Assembly (NCBI RefSeq): GCF_024808665.1
Contig: NZ_JANUBZ010000010.1
Location: 186,001 to 250,000, forward strand
Source of the DNA: Mucilaginibacter empetricola
GTDB taxonomy: Bacteria; Bacteroidota; Bacteroidia; Sphingobacteriales; Sphingobacteriaceae
Direction: 5' to 3'
DNA: 64,000 bases
This document shows positions 23,574 to 31,499 of this stretch, in pieces (positions within the stretch are counted from its first letter, which is position 1; each line of letters begins with the position of its first letter). Under the pieces are notes generated by a model that was not told where the DNA came from, did not search any database, and saw nothing but the letters and a program-made list of their open reading frames with translations. The translations under genes were made by a program, and so were the position numbers.

Positions 23574-26500
23574 TCTCTAAAATACCTATAAAGGAAACTT
23601 TTATTACTCATCGTAAACCAATTGTCCTGGTATTGGCCATTATTATTATGGCCGGGTGTTTTGTTTATTCAAAACTGCAAACCTCGCTGTTTCCCGAAAT
23701 AACTTTCCCCAAAATAAAGGTCATTGCCGAAGAAGGACTGCAGCCGGTAAACAAAATGATGGTTACCGTAACCAAGCCACTCGAAAGTGCTATTAAACAA
23801 GTGCCCGATTTGCAGGTAGTACATAGCACAACCAGTCGTGGTAGTTGCGAAATATCAGCCTATATGAATTGGAATGCTGATATCGACCTGAGTCTGCAAC
23901 GTATACAAACCAGCATTGATCAGATAAAAAATGATCTCCCAGCCGACGTAAATATCACGGTGGAGAAGATGAACCCTTCTATCTTACCGGTAAGTGGTTA
24001 TACGCTCGAAAGTCATAGCCGTTCGCCTATTGAATTGCGGCAACTGGCTACCTATACGGTTAAACCTTTTTTATCGCAGGTGGATGGTGTTTCCGAAATC
24101 CGCGTAATTGGCGGTAAAGCAAAAGAATACTGGGTTACGCTGAACAAACAGAAAATGAGCTCGTTGGGTCTTACGCCTGATATCATCAGCACGGCCTTAA
24201 GTACCACCAATTTTGTAAAATCAGAAGGTTATCTGTCTGATTACAAAATGCTATATCTTACGGTAACTGATGCTACCATCAACGCAAAAGACCAACTCGA
24301 AAACCTGGTGATCAGCAACAACCGCAAGAGGGTAATAAGGTTGGGTGACTTTGCCGATATAGCCATACAGGAAAGTATTGAATATACCCGCATCAATGCC
24401 AATGGGCACGATGGTGTTTTGGTAGCAGTTATTAAACAGCCCAATGCCAATCTGGTATCGCTCTCAGCAGATATGGACAGTAAGGTTGCCGATCTGCAAA
24501 AAATATTACCACGTGATGTTACTATTAAACCGTATTACGAACAGGCTGATTTTGTTAACGACTCGGTACAAAGCGTAAAAGATAGTTTATGGATAGGCCT
24601 CATATTGGCAATTGTAGTTGCTATTATATTTCTTCGGTCGATAAAAGCGAGTGCCGTTATTTTAATTACCATCCCGGTAACGTTATGCCTTAGTTTAATT
24701 GTTTTGTATGCCATTGGGTATACCTTCAATATCATGACCCTTGGCGCTATTGCGGCCGCCCTTGGTTTAATTATTGATGATGCCATAGTAGTGGTTGAGC
24801 AAATTCACCGCACGCACGAAGAACATCCCGGCGAGCATCCGTTGTTGTTAATCAAAAAAGCTATTGATTACTTGTTCCCGGCAATGCTGGGTTCATCCAT
24901 AAGTACCATTGTTATTTTTGTGCCCTTTTTGTTGATGACGGGAGTAGCCGGTGCCTATTTTACCGTGCTTACCAATACCATGATTATTACGCTTACCTGT
25001 TCGTTTTTTGTAACGTGGATAGGCTTGCCTACTATTTTTATAATGCTCAGCAGGCACAAACCCAATACTGCGGTACAAAAGCAGCAAGAGGTTCATCATA
25101 TTAAAAAACAACGCTGGGTACGGTGGTTTATACTGAGGCCATATGTAAGTTTAATAATAGTAGCTGGTTTGGTTGCTGCGATTATAATAGTACCGCCTTT
25201 GTTGGAAACAGGCTTTTTGCCCGAAATGGACGAAGGCAGTATTGTACTGGATTATACTTCGCCGCCGGGAACATCATTGGATGAAACCGACCGTATGCTG
25301 CGGCAAATTGAGAAGATCATCACTGCGGAACCCGAAGTTGCTGCCTATTCAAGACGCACGGGTACCGAAATGGGTTTTTTTATAACAGAACCTAATAAAG
25401 GCGATTACCTGATACAACTGAAAAAGAAACGCGATAAAACTACCGAAGAGGTAATAAGCGACCTGCGGAAAAAGATAGCTGCTAATCAACCAGCTCTGCG
25501 GATAGATTTTGGACAGGTAATTACCGATATGCTGGGCGACCTGATGACATCGGTACAGCCTGTGGAAATAAAGGTTTTTGGCGATGATCCGGATAAACTT
25601 CGCAGTCTTTCAAAGCAAGTAGCCGCAATTGTAAGCAATGTAAAAGGAACAGCTGATGTTTTTGATGGGATAGTTATTGCCGGGCCATCGGTAAGTATCA
25701 ATCCCATTTATAGCAAACTGGCGCAGTATAATATAACACCTGCCAGTTTGCAGTTTCAGGCACAAACGGCACTGGAGGGGAATGTTATCGGCAGCTTGCT
25801 TGAGCGCGAACAATTATCACCTATCCGCATGGTGTATCCGGGTAACCGCGGCCTTAATGTTGCCGGTATTGAAAACCAAACCGTGTTTTTACCAAATGGA
25901 AAATTGATTCCCATTAGCGAGGTGGCAAACGTTCAGCTGAATGCCGGCGAAGCCGAAGTTAATCGCGAAAATTTGCAATCAATAGGTATAGTAAGTGCCC
26001 GTTTAGAGGGAAGCGACCTCGGGTCGGTAATTCCGGCTGTCCAAAAAAGCATCAACCAAAAAATAAGTCTGCCACAAGGGTATCATATTGAATACGGAGG
26101 CGATTATGCACAACAGCAGCAATCGTTTAAAGAGCTGCTTATTATTTTAATTACGGCCAGTTTGTTGGTATTTGCTGTGATTTTGTTCCTGTTTAAATCA
26201 TTCAGAATAGCGTTTATAATATTGTTAGTGGCTGTTTTAGGTATTGCCGGAAGTGTATGTGCACTTTTTGTTACCCAAACCCCTTTAAATGTGGGTAGCT
26301 ATACCGGCTTGATAATGATTGTAGGCATCATTGGTGAAAATGCTATTTTTACCTTTCTTCAATTCAAACAAAGAGCCATCGAAAACAATGAGCAAGGTGT
26401 TGAAAATGGAATTGATGAGGCTGTTGTATTTTCCATATCAACCCGCTTACGACCTAAGCTGATGACGGCATTGGGGGCAATTATTGCATTAATGCCACTT

Positions 26501-26674
26501 GCTTTGGGTATAGGCGCAGGTGCTCAACTGCATCAGCCGCTGGCTATTGCTGTTATCGGCGGCTTCATAGCAGCGCTGCCGCTTTTATTGATTGTTTTAC
26601 CAAGTTTAATCCGGATTTTTTATCGGCATGAAAAATTTGAGGACAAAATGCCGCCGGTATTAGAAAAACTGTAG
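23570..26674 (+). CDS. RND efflux pump permease (AcrB/HAE-like)
   Basis: A 1034-residue pump with the RND plan: a first membrane helix near the N-terminus (PIVLVLAIIIMAGCFVY), a large periplasmic porter domain, helices 2-6, helix 7, a second porter domain and helices 8-12. Helix 4 carries GLIIDDAIVVVEQI with the adjacent Asp pair of the proton relay. Helices 10-12 include GIIGENAIFTFLQF. The DD pair places it closer to hydrophobe/amphiphile pumps than to heavy-metal CusA pumps. Length is typical. Energised by protons, it should capture substrates in the periplasm or inner leaflet and pass them to the TolC protein. Substrate unknown. Confidence 0.93.
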   Translation: MISKIPIKETFITHRKPIVLVLAIIIMAGCFVYSKLQTSLFPEITFPKIKVIAEEGLQPVNKMMVTVTKPLESAIKQVPDLQVVHSTTSRGSCEISAYMNWNADIDLSLQRIQTSIDQIKNDLPADVNITVEKMNPSILPVSGYTLESHSRSPIELRQLATYTVKPFLSQVDGVSEIRVIGGKAKEYWVTLNKQKMSSLGLTPDIISTALSTTNFVKSEGYLSDYKMLYLTVTDATINAKDQLENLVISNNRKRVIRLGDFADIAIQESIEYTRINANGHDGVLVAVIKQPNANLVSLSADMDSKVADLQKILPRDVTIKPYYEQADFVNDSVQSVKDSLWIGLILAIVVAIIFLRSIKASAVILITIPVTLCLSLIVLYAIGYTFNIMTLGAIAAALGLIIDDAIVVVEQIHRTHEEHPGEHPLLLIKKAIDYLFPAMLGSSISTIVIFVPFLLMTGVAGAYFTVLTNTMIITLTCSFFVTWIGLPTIFIMLSRHKPNTAVQKQQEVHHIKKQRWVRWFILRPYVSLIIVAGLVAAIIIVPPLLETGFLPEMDEGSIVLDYTSPPGTSLDETDRMLRQIEKIITAEPEVAAYSRRTGTEMGFFITEPNKGDYLIQLKKKRDKTTEEVISDLRKKIAANQPALRIDFGQVITDMLGDLMTSVQPVEIKVFGDDPDKLRSLSKQVAAIVSNVKGTADVFDGIVIAGPSVSINPIYSKLAQYNITPASLQFQAQTALEGNVIGSLLEREQLSPIRMVYPGNRGLNVAGIENQTVFLPNGKLIPISEVANVQLNAGEAEVNRENLQSIGIVSARLEGSDLGSVIPAVQKSINQKISLPQGYHIEYGGDYAQQQQSFKELLIILITASLLVFAVILFLFKSFRIAFIILLVAVLGIAGSVCALFVTQTPLNVGSYTGLIMIVGIIGENAIFTFLQFKQRAIENNEQGVENGIDEAVVFSISTRLRPKLMTALGAIIALMPLALGIGAGAQLHQPLAIAVIGGFIAALPLLLIVLPSLIRIFYRHEKFEDKMPPVLEKL

Positions 26675-26696
26675 AGACGCTACACAATGCGTCTCT
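26673..26696. repeat. Short palindromic hairpin AGAGACGC / GCGTCTCT
   Basis: Two perfect 8-bp arms (26673-26680 and 26689-26696) overlap the pump stop codon. There is no T-run after it, so it looks more like a dispersed hairpin element or an RNA-stabilising structure than a terminator; the YncE gene starts 71 bases further on. Confidence 0.6.
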
Positions 26697-26766
26697 GTAT
26701 TGTATAACAAACAATTTTTCTACAGAATCCGGTTGGATATTTACGGTATAAATTCATCAATTTAAA

Positions 26767-27759
26767 ATGAAAAAGATTTTTTTGACTGCGCTTTGCAGCA
26801 GCCTGTTTGCATTTGGTTTACATGCGCAAACCTATGTATTAGATAAAACCATTGCTTTACCGGGCGATGCCGGGTACGATTACCTTTCTATTGATAAGGT
26901 AAACAACCGTTTGTATGTTTCGCATGGTACAACCGTAAATGTAATTGATTTGGCAACCGAGCAGCCTGTTGGCGTTATTGCCGATATGAAAGGCGTGCAC
27001 GGTATTGCTATTGATAACAAAGCCAACCGCGGTTTTATAAGCGACGGCCGTGCCGATGCGGTAGTAGCTTTTGATTTAACAACATTAGCCAAAATTGCCA
27101 CTATCCCGGTAGATGCCAAGGGCCCGGATGCTATTATTTATGATCCTTTTAGCGACAGGGTATTCAGCTTTAACGGCGAAAGCAATAACACATCAGTTGT
27201 TGATCCAAACACATTGAAACAGGTTGGAACAGTTGACCTGGGCGGCGGTCCCGAATTTGCAGTAGCCGATGGCAAGGGAGTTATTTATAATAACCTGGAA
27301 GATAAAAACAGTATCAATGTAATTGATAGCAAAGCTTTAAAGGTGGTTAAAAACTATTCGCTGGCACCTGCGGGCGGCCCAACAGGCATTACATTGGATG
27401 CCGCTAACCAGCGTATATTTACCGCTTGCCGCCAAAATAAAGGCATGAGCGTAGTAGATGCAGCCAGTGGTAAAATTATTGCCACCCTGCCAATAGGTGC
27501 AGGCGTTGATGCCGTAGCTTACGATGCTGAAACTAAACTGATATTTTGCTCATGCGGCGATGGCACTACAACTATTATTCAGCAACAGTCGGCAAATGAG
27601 TACAAAGTTGTGCAAACACTTAAAACACCCAACCGCGCAAAAACACTTGCTTTAGATACGCATACACACAAAATATACTTAAGTGTGGCTGATTATGAAC
27701 CAGGTACACGCAAAGTGGTGCCCGGTACATTCAGGGTGTTGGTGTTTAAAGCACAATAA
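26767..27759 (+). CDS. YncE-family seven-bladed beta-propeller, exported
   Basis: A 330-residue protein with a signal peptide (MKKIFLTALCSSLFAFGLHA, then Q). The mature protein is a repeated blade pattern: YDYLSIDKVNNRLYVSHG, HGIAIDNKANRGFISDG, DAIIYDPFSDRVFSFNG, TGITLDAANQRIFTACR, DAVAYDAETKLIFCSCG and KTLALDTHTHKIYLSV. This is the YVTN/YncE repeat, which folds into a periplasmic propeller. YncE homologues are linked to metal or redox stress and to DNA or protein binding, but no enzyme activity is established. It lies 92 bases after the pump gene on the same strand, so it may be part of the efflux regulon. Confidence 0.88.
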   Translation: MKKIFLTALCSSLFAFGLHAQTYVLDKTIALPGDAGYDYLSIDKVNNRLYVSHGTTVNVIDLATEQPVGVIADMKGVHGIAIDNKANRGFISDGRADAVVAFDLTTLAKIATIPVDAKGPDAIIYDPFSDRVFSFNGESNNTSVVDPNTLKQVGTVDLGGGPEFAVADGKGVIYNNLEDKNSINVIDSKALKVVKNYSLAPAGGPTGITLDAANQRIFTACRQNKGMSVVDAASGKIIATLPIGAGVDAVAYDAETKLIFCSCGDGTTTIIQQQSANEYKVVQTLKTPNRAKTLALDTHTHKIYLSVADYEPGTRKVVPGTFRVLVFKAQ

Positions 27760-27775
27760 TTTATTAAAATTGTAC

Positions 27776-27883
27776 TATAGTGATATGAATTTAAGTTATA
27801 GTTTATGTATTTAATTAAAATAGAAATATAAACTCAAACTAAATATTTGTAATAAAATTATAATTTACATTCATATCACTATA
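27776..27883. repeat. 108-bp AT-rich inverted-repeat element
   Basis: The left arm begins TATAGTGATATGAATTTAAG and the right arm is the near-complement ending ATTCATATCACTATA. The arms match for about 30 positions, perfectly for the outer 15, with a short AT-rich centre. It fills the gap before the desaturase gene and overlaps its promoter region. It could be a small MITE-like element or a very large hairpin in the leader. Confidence 0.55.
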
Positions 27884-27912
27884 TTTAGCCCCCAGTTGCC
27901 CCTCAAAAAAAC

Positions 27913-28914
27913 ATGATTAAAAGAAAAGATTTTATCTACTCGCAAGAGTCAGAACCACATCGTATCAGGACTAAGAAGATTTTAAAGCAATTTCCTCATT
28001 TGCGTAATTTAATTGGAAAAAACCCTAGTACCATTTTCGCTATTATTGGCCTGGTATCTTTCCAGGTGGTATTGGCGTGGTTTCTTCGCGATCAATCATG
28101 GTGGTTAGTTGTAGGTGCAGCTTATCTTCTTGGTGCATTTGCAGATCATGCTTTGTTTGTAATGATACATGAGTGTACACACCAGTTGTTATTTAAAAAC
28201 CGAAATGCCAATCGTTGGGCCTCTATGTTTGCCAATTTGCCGCAAATATTGCCGAGCGCTATCTCTTTCGAGAAATATCACATTAAACACCACTCTTTTC
28301 AGGGTGTTCATGAGCTGGACGCCGATTTGCCAAACAAATGGGAAGCAAAACTAATCAGTAATTCTTTTTTTGGAAAAGCATTATGGTTGTTGTTTTTTCC
28401 AATCTTTCAGATTTTTCGTCTGTCCCGCTTAAAAGAAATACACCCTATTGACGGGTGGATTGTTACCAATTTTGTTTTACAGGCCTTATTTACAACCGCG
28501 ATATGCTACTTTATGGGTGTGCATGCTATTGTGTTTTTATTGTTAAGCTTCTCTTTTTCAGTTGGTTTGCACCCACTGGGCGCACGCTGGATACAGGAGC
28601 ACTATTTAACGCACAGCGTTGAGCAGGAAACTTACAGCTACTACGGTGCATTAAATAAAGTGGCCTTTAACGTAGGTTTTCATAACGAACATCATGATTT
28701 CCCATCAATACCATGGAATAAACTTCCGGAGATAAGAAAAACCGCACCGGAATATTACGATACCCTTTACTACCACACTTCGTGGACTAAACTATTTTTC
28801 CAATTTTTATTTGATCGTGAGATATCACTGTTTAACAGGATATTGCGTAAAGAAAGAGGAAAAGTTGCTATCACAGATACTTCAAAGCCCGATTTGGAGT
28901 TAATGAAAATGTAA
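27913..28914 (+). CDS. Sphingolipid delta-4 desaturase-like enzyme (DEGS/DES family)
   Basis: A 333-residue membrane di-iron desaturase. The three histidine boxes are HECTH (86-90), HIKHH (123-127) and HNEHH (257-261). The stretch around box three (ETYSYYGALNKVAFNVGFHN, then EHHDFPSIP) and the following PEYYDTLYYHTSW are strikingly like animal and fungal dihydroceramide delta-4 desaturases, as are the N-terminal EPHRIRTKKILKQFPHL and the central GLHPLGARWI. Those enzymes insert the 4,5-trans double bond of the sphingoid base. Sphingobacteriaceae make sphingolipids, so a role on dihydroceramide or its phosphorylated forms is plausible; another acyl chain is the alternative. It is followed after 45 bases by a hydroxylase-superfamily gene, probably an operon. 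Confidence 0.87.
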   Translation: MIKRKDFIYSQESEPHRIRTKKILKQFPHLRNLIGKNPSTIFAIIGLVSFQVVLAWFLRDQSWWLVVGAAYLLGAFADHALFVMIHECTHQLLFKNRNANRWASMFANLPQILPSAISFEKYHIKHHSFQGVHELDADLPNKWEAKLISNSFFGKALWLLFFPIFQIFRLSRLKEIHPIDGWIVTNFVLQALFTTAICYFMGVHAIVFLLLSFSFSVGLHPLGARWIQEHYLTHSVEQETYSYYGALNKVAFNVGFHNEHHDFPSIPWNKLPEIRKTAPEYYDTLYYHTSWTKLFFQFLFDREISLFNRILRKERGKVAITDTSKPDLELMKM

Positions 28915-28959
28915 AATTATTGTTATTTTTACATGACCTCATTAATTTAAATACCCCTA

Positions 28960-29793
28960 ATGGACGAATTACGTACTTTTTTTTCAAATCATGAAGATGT
29001 CACCCAGCTTATTTTATACGCTGTTGTAATTATTTCTTTATGGTTTTCAGAAATGCTGATTTCCGGCTACGGACTAAAAAATAAATGGAAACATACAGCA
29101 GTAAATTCAATGTTTATTTTTACTGCTTTACCCATACAGCTTTTCTTAACCGGTTTTATAGTTTATATTTCTATATGGGCAAACGTTCATCACTGGGGGC
29201 TAATTAATTTTATCCCGCATCATCATAACATTTGGGTTTACTATATCAGCCTATTTTTATTGCTTGATTTTTGCGAATATGTATACCATGTGGTAATGCA
29301 CAAAATTGATACCCTGTGGAAGTTTCACCTGGTTCATCATAGCGACTTGCATGTAGACGTATCCACAACAGTAAGAGAACATCCCGGTGAAACCTGTGTG
29401 CGTACCTGCTGCTTAATGCTTTGGACCTTTTTATTAGGACCAGCTATTGGCGTTTTAATTTTACGACAAACCTTTCAAACTATCTCCAATATTTCTGCCC
29501 ATACCGAATTTCGTCTGTCGCCCAGGGCAAATAAAATCATCGGTTTTATTTTTATAACGCCCAATTTACACCATGTACATCATCACCATGAATTGCCTTA
29601 CACCGATTGTAACTATGGTGATGTATTAAGTATTTGGGATCGTCTGTTTGGAACCCATATAGAATTGGAGCGCGATAAAACCGTTTTTGGTATTGATACC
29701 CATATGGATGAAAACATTAACGGCAAATTCCTCAGCGTGATAAAAGTTCCGTTTCAAAAACTGGAACGAAAGAAGGATCACTTTAATCTTTAA
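28960..29793 (+). CDS. Fatty acid hydroxylase / sterol desaturase superfamily protein
   Basis: A 277-residue protein with about four membrane segments (17-35, 48-70, 95-108 and 153-170). The histidine clusters are H110xxxH114, H123xxHH127 and a third around 204-210 (LHHVHHHHE), the di-iron pattern of this superfamily. DTLWKFHLVHHSDLHVDVS is typical of bacterial members. Reactions in the family are C-H hydroxylation or desaturation of sterols, sphingoid bases (C4 hydroxylation) or fatty acids. Placed 45 bases after the delta-4-desaturase-like gene and transcribed with it, it most likely modifies the same lipid, for example 2- or 4-hydroxylation of ceramide. This is inference from context. Confidence 0.87.
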   Translation: MDELRTFFSNHEDVTQLILYAVVIISLWFSEMLISGYGLKNKWKHTAVNSMFIFTALPIQLFLTGFIVYISIWANVHHWGLINFIPHHHNIWVYYISLFLLLDFCEYVYHVVMHKIDTLWKFHLVHHSDLHVDVSTTVREHPGETCVRTCCLMLWTFLLGPAIGVLILRQTFQTISNISAHTEFRLSPRANKIIGFIFITPNLHHVHHHHELPYTDCNYGDVLSIWDRLFGTHIELERDKTVFGIDTHMDENINGKFLSVIKVPFQKLERKKDHFNL

Positions 29794-29911
29794 TAGCGTA
29801 ATTTTTATAATACAGTGGCTTTCTGGCTTAAATTGGGCCGGAACTGGTTTTTGGGTGTTAAAATCATTATCTTCATATCAGAAACGTATATCATACGTTA
29901 GTTAACATTGC

Positions 29912-29919
29912 TATTTTTG
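29912..29919 (+). promoter_or_regulatory. Likely -7 element TATTTTTG
   Basis: TATTTTTG matches TAnnTTTG and lies 18 bases before the ATG of the 303-aa gene, implying a very short leader. GTTAGTTAAC upstream is a weak place for the -33 element. Confidence 0.4.
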
Positions 29920-29937
29920 TAGCAATAAAAAGCAGAA

Positions 29938-30849
29938 ATGAGCCGCACCAAAAAAATAAAGATAATAATACCTATTGTAATCATCTTGTTTTTGGGCGCA
30001 TATGGCCGGCACCGGCAACTGACGCAAGAAAGTAATATTGTTGGCCGGCTGCAGGAAAAAAACATGGATGAGATATCGGGAATTGCCGCCTCCGGAATAA
30101 ATCAGAACCTTTATTATATCCATAACGATAGCGGCGACACCAGCAGGTTTTTTGCTATACTGCCAAGCGGTGAATTAAAATCAACCATTTATTTTAAAGG
30201 CGACCCCAGGGCTGGATATGGTGTGTTTGATTGCGAGGACATTGCAGTTGGACCAGGCCCGGCAAAAGGAAAAAGCTATGTGTACATGGGTGATATTGGC
30301 GATAATTATTCGGCCCGTCCCTATATTACCGTTTACCGGATGCAGGAAAAAAAAGAATGGGCAACCAAAAGCAAATCAAATGCGGAGGATGCTGCCCCCA
30401 TTCATTTAAAATATCCGGATGGCCCAAAAGATGCTGAAACATTGATGATTGATCCGATTGAAAAACTAATGTACATTGTATCTAAACGGCAGGATTCTGT
30501 AACCGTTTATACCACACCCTTAAATTATAAGGTAAATGATACCGTGATGATGACCAAACGCTGTAAGCTGTTTTTTAAGGGTTTGAAGCTGTTTAAATGG
30601 ATAACCGCCGGCGATATTTCAAAAGACGGACAGCAGGTTTTAATAAAAAGCTATACCAAAGTTTATTATTGGAAACGCAACGGTAATGAGCCCATTTGGC
30701 AAACCGTACAAAGAGTGCCTCAACAATTGCCCTACACCCAGGAAAAACAAGGCGAGGCCATAGGCTTTACACCCGACGGCAAAGGATATTATACCTGTAG
30801 CGAAGGTGTTTATACACCCATTTATTACTATCCTATTCCGCAGAAATAA
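29938..30849 (+). CDS. Hypothetical exported beta-propeller-like protein
   Basis: A 303-residue protein with one N-terminal hydrophobic segment (about 8-21) that could be an uncleaved anchor. The rest is strand-rich with repeated aromatic endings: NLYYIHNDSGD, YVYMGDIGDNYSARPYITVYRM, KLMYIVSKR and YYTCSEGVYTPIYYY. DEISGIAAS near the start, together with the HNDSGD and GDIGDN motifs, resembles propellers of the SdiA-regulated/YjiK-like type and other secreted propellers that bind calcium. No catalytic motif is visible. It follows the desaturase-hydroxylase pair after 144 bases with its own promoter, so a link to lipid chemistry is not implied. Confidence 0.7.
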   Translation: MSRTKKIKIIIPIVIILFLGAYGRHRQLTQESNIVGRLQEKNMDEISGIAASGINQNLYYIHNDSGDTSRFFAILPSGELKSTIYFKGDPRAGYGVFDCEDIAVGPGPAKGKSYVYMGDIGDNYSARPYITVYRMQEKKEWATKSKSNAEDAAPIHLKYPDGPKDAETLMIDPIEKLMYIVSKRQDSVTVYTTPLNYKVNDTVMMTKRCKLFFKGLKLFKWITAGDISKDGQQVLIKSYTKVYYWKRNGNEPIWQTVQRVPQQLPYTQEKQGEAIGFTPDGKGYYTCSEGVYTPIYYYPIPQK

Positions 30850-30889
30850 CATAATATTTTTTTATCTTGGGCAACCTAATGCCCTTTAA

Positions 30890-31495
30890 ATGACCAAGCA
30901 ATTAAAAGAAGATATTAAAACTATTATCCAGATTTTATCCTACCTGCTGATAATTTATATTACGAGTCTTATTTTCTTTTTCCAGCTAATAAATATCATA
31001 TTTTTTATTTTGATAATTGGAGCCAGGGTGTGGAGCGGTTACTTTATTAAGTATCGCAAGGATGTTGTTTTATTTCCTACCTTAAATGATGAGGCTTCTA
31101 AAATGACTTTTATATCTTTTGGAGTATTGATACTGATGTTCTTCGGCGTAGATTATTTTGTATTTACCCCCAATATTTATTTGATTTTTATAGGTTTTGG
31201 ATTTGGCGGTCTCGTATTTTTATTCGGATTTTTTGAATCGTCTAAAGGCTGGATAAAGATTAATAATAACTCGTTACGACTTTATGGTATAAAAGATAAT
31301 ATTGATATCAGGCAATTAAAAATTATAACGCTGGCAGCAAACAAGATTACTTTGACAAGTATTTATGATGAAAATAAAAACAGTTTTCAGCTTAAATTAG
31401 ACCCGTTTGCCGCACAAAAAATAAAAACCTTTCTTTCCCAAAATCTCCTGAATAAAGGAGTGCTGATTGTAGATAATGTTACAGCGTTAAGCTAA
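30890..31495 (+). CDS. Hypothetical membrane protein, 201 aa
   Basis: I do not recognise this protein. It has four hydrophobic segments in the first 125 residues (about 16-32, 35-52, 73-92 and 95-115) and a C-terminal soluble beta domain with KGWIKINNNSLRLYGIKDN, ending in a helix (DPFAAQKIKTFLSQNLL). This plan, membrane segments followed by a small PH-like domain, occurs in bacterial PH and YcxB-like proteins, but I would not assign the family. It lies 40 bases after the propeller gene and is probably co-transcribed; it is convergent with the galactosidase gene, leaving only 4 bases between the stops. Confidence 0.7.
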   Translation: MTKQLKEDIKTIIQILSYLLIIYITSLIFFFQLINIIFFILIIGARVWSGYFIKYRKDVVLFPTLNDEASKMTFISFGVLILMFFGVDYFVFTPNIYLIFIGFGFGGLVFLFGFFESSKGWIKINNNSLRLYGIKDNIDIRQLKIITLAANKITLTSIYDENKNSFQLKLDPFAAQKIKTFLSQNLLNKGVLIVDNVTALS

Positions 31496-31499
31496 AGCA

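Noticed and set aside
23570..26674. Heavy-metal efflux (CusA) assignment for the pump
   Set aside because: Helix 4 carries the DD pair of hydrophobe pumps, and no Cus-type periplasmic metal chaperone is present; the His patch in the kinase alone is not enough.
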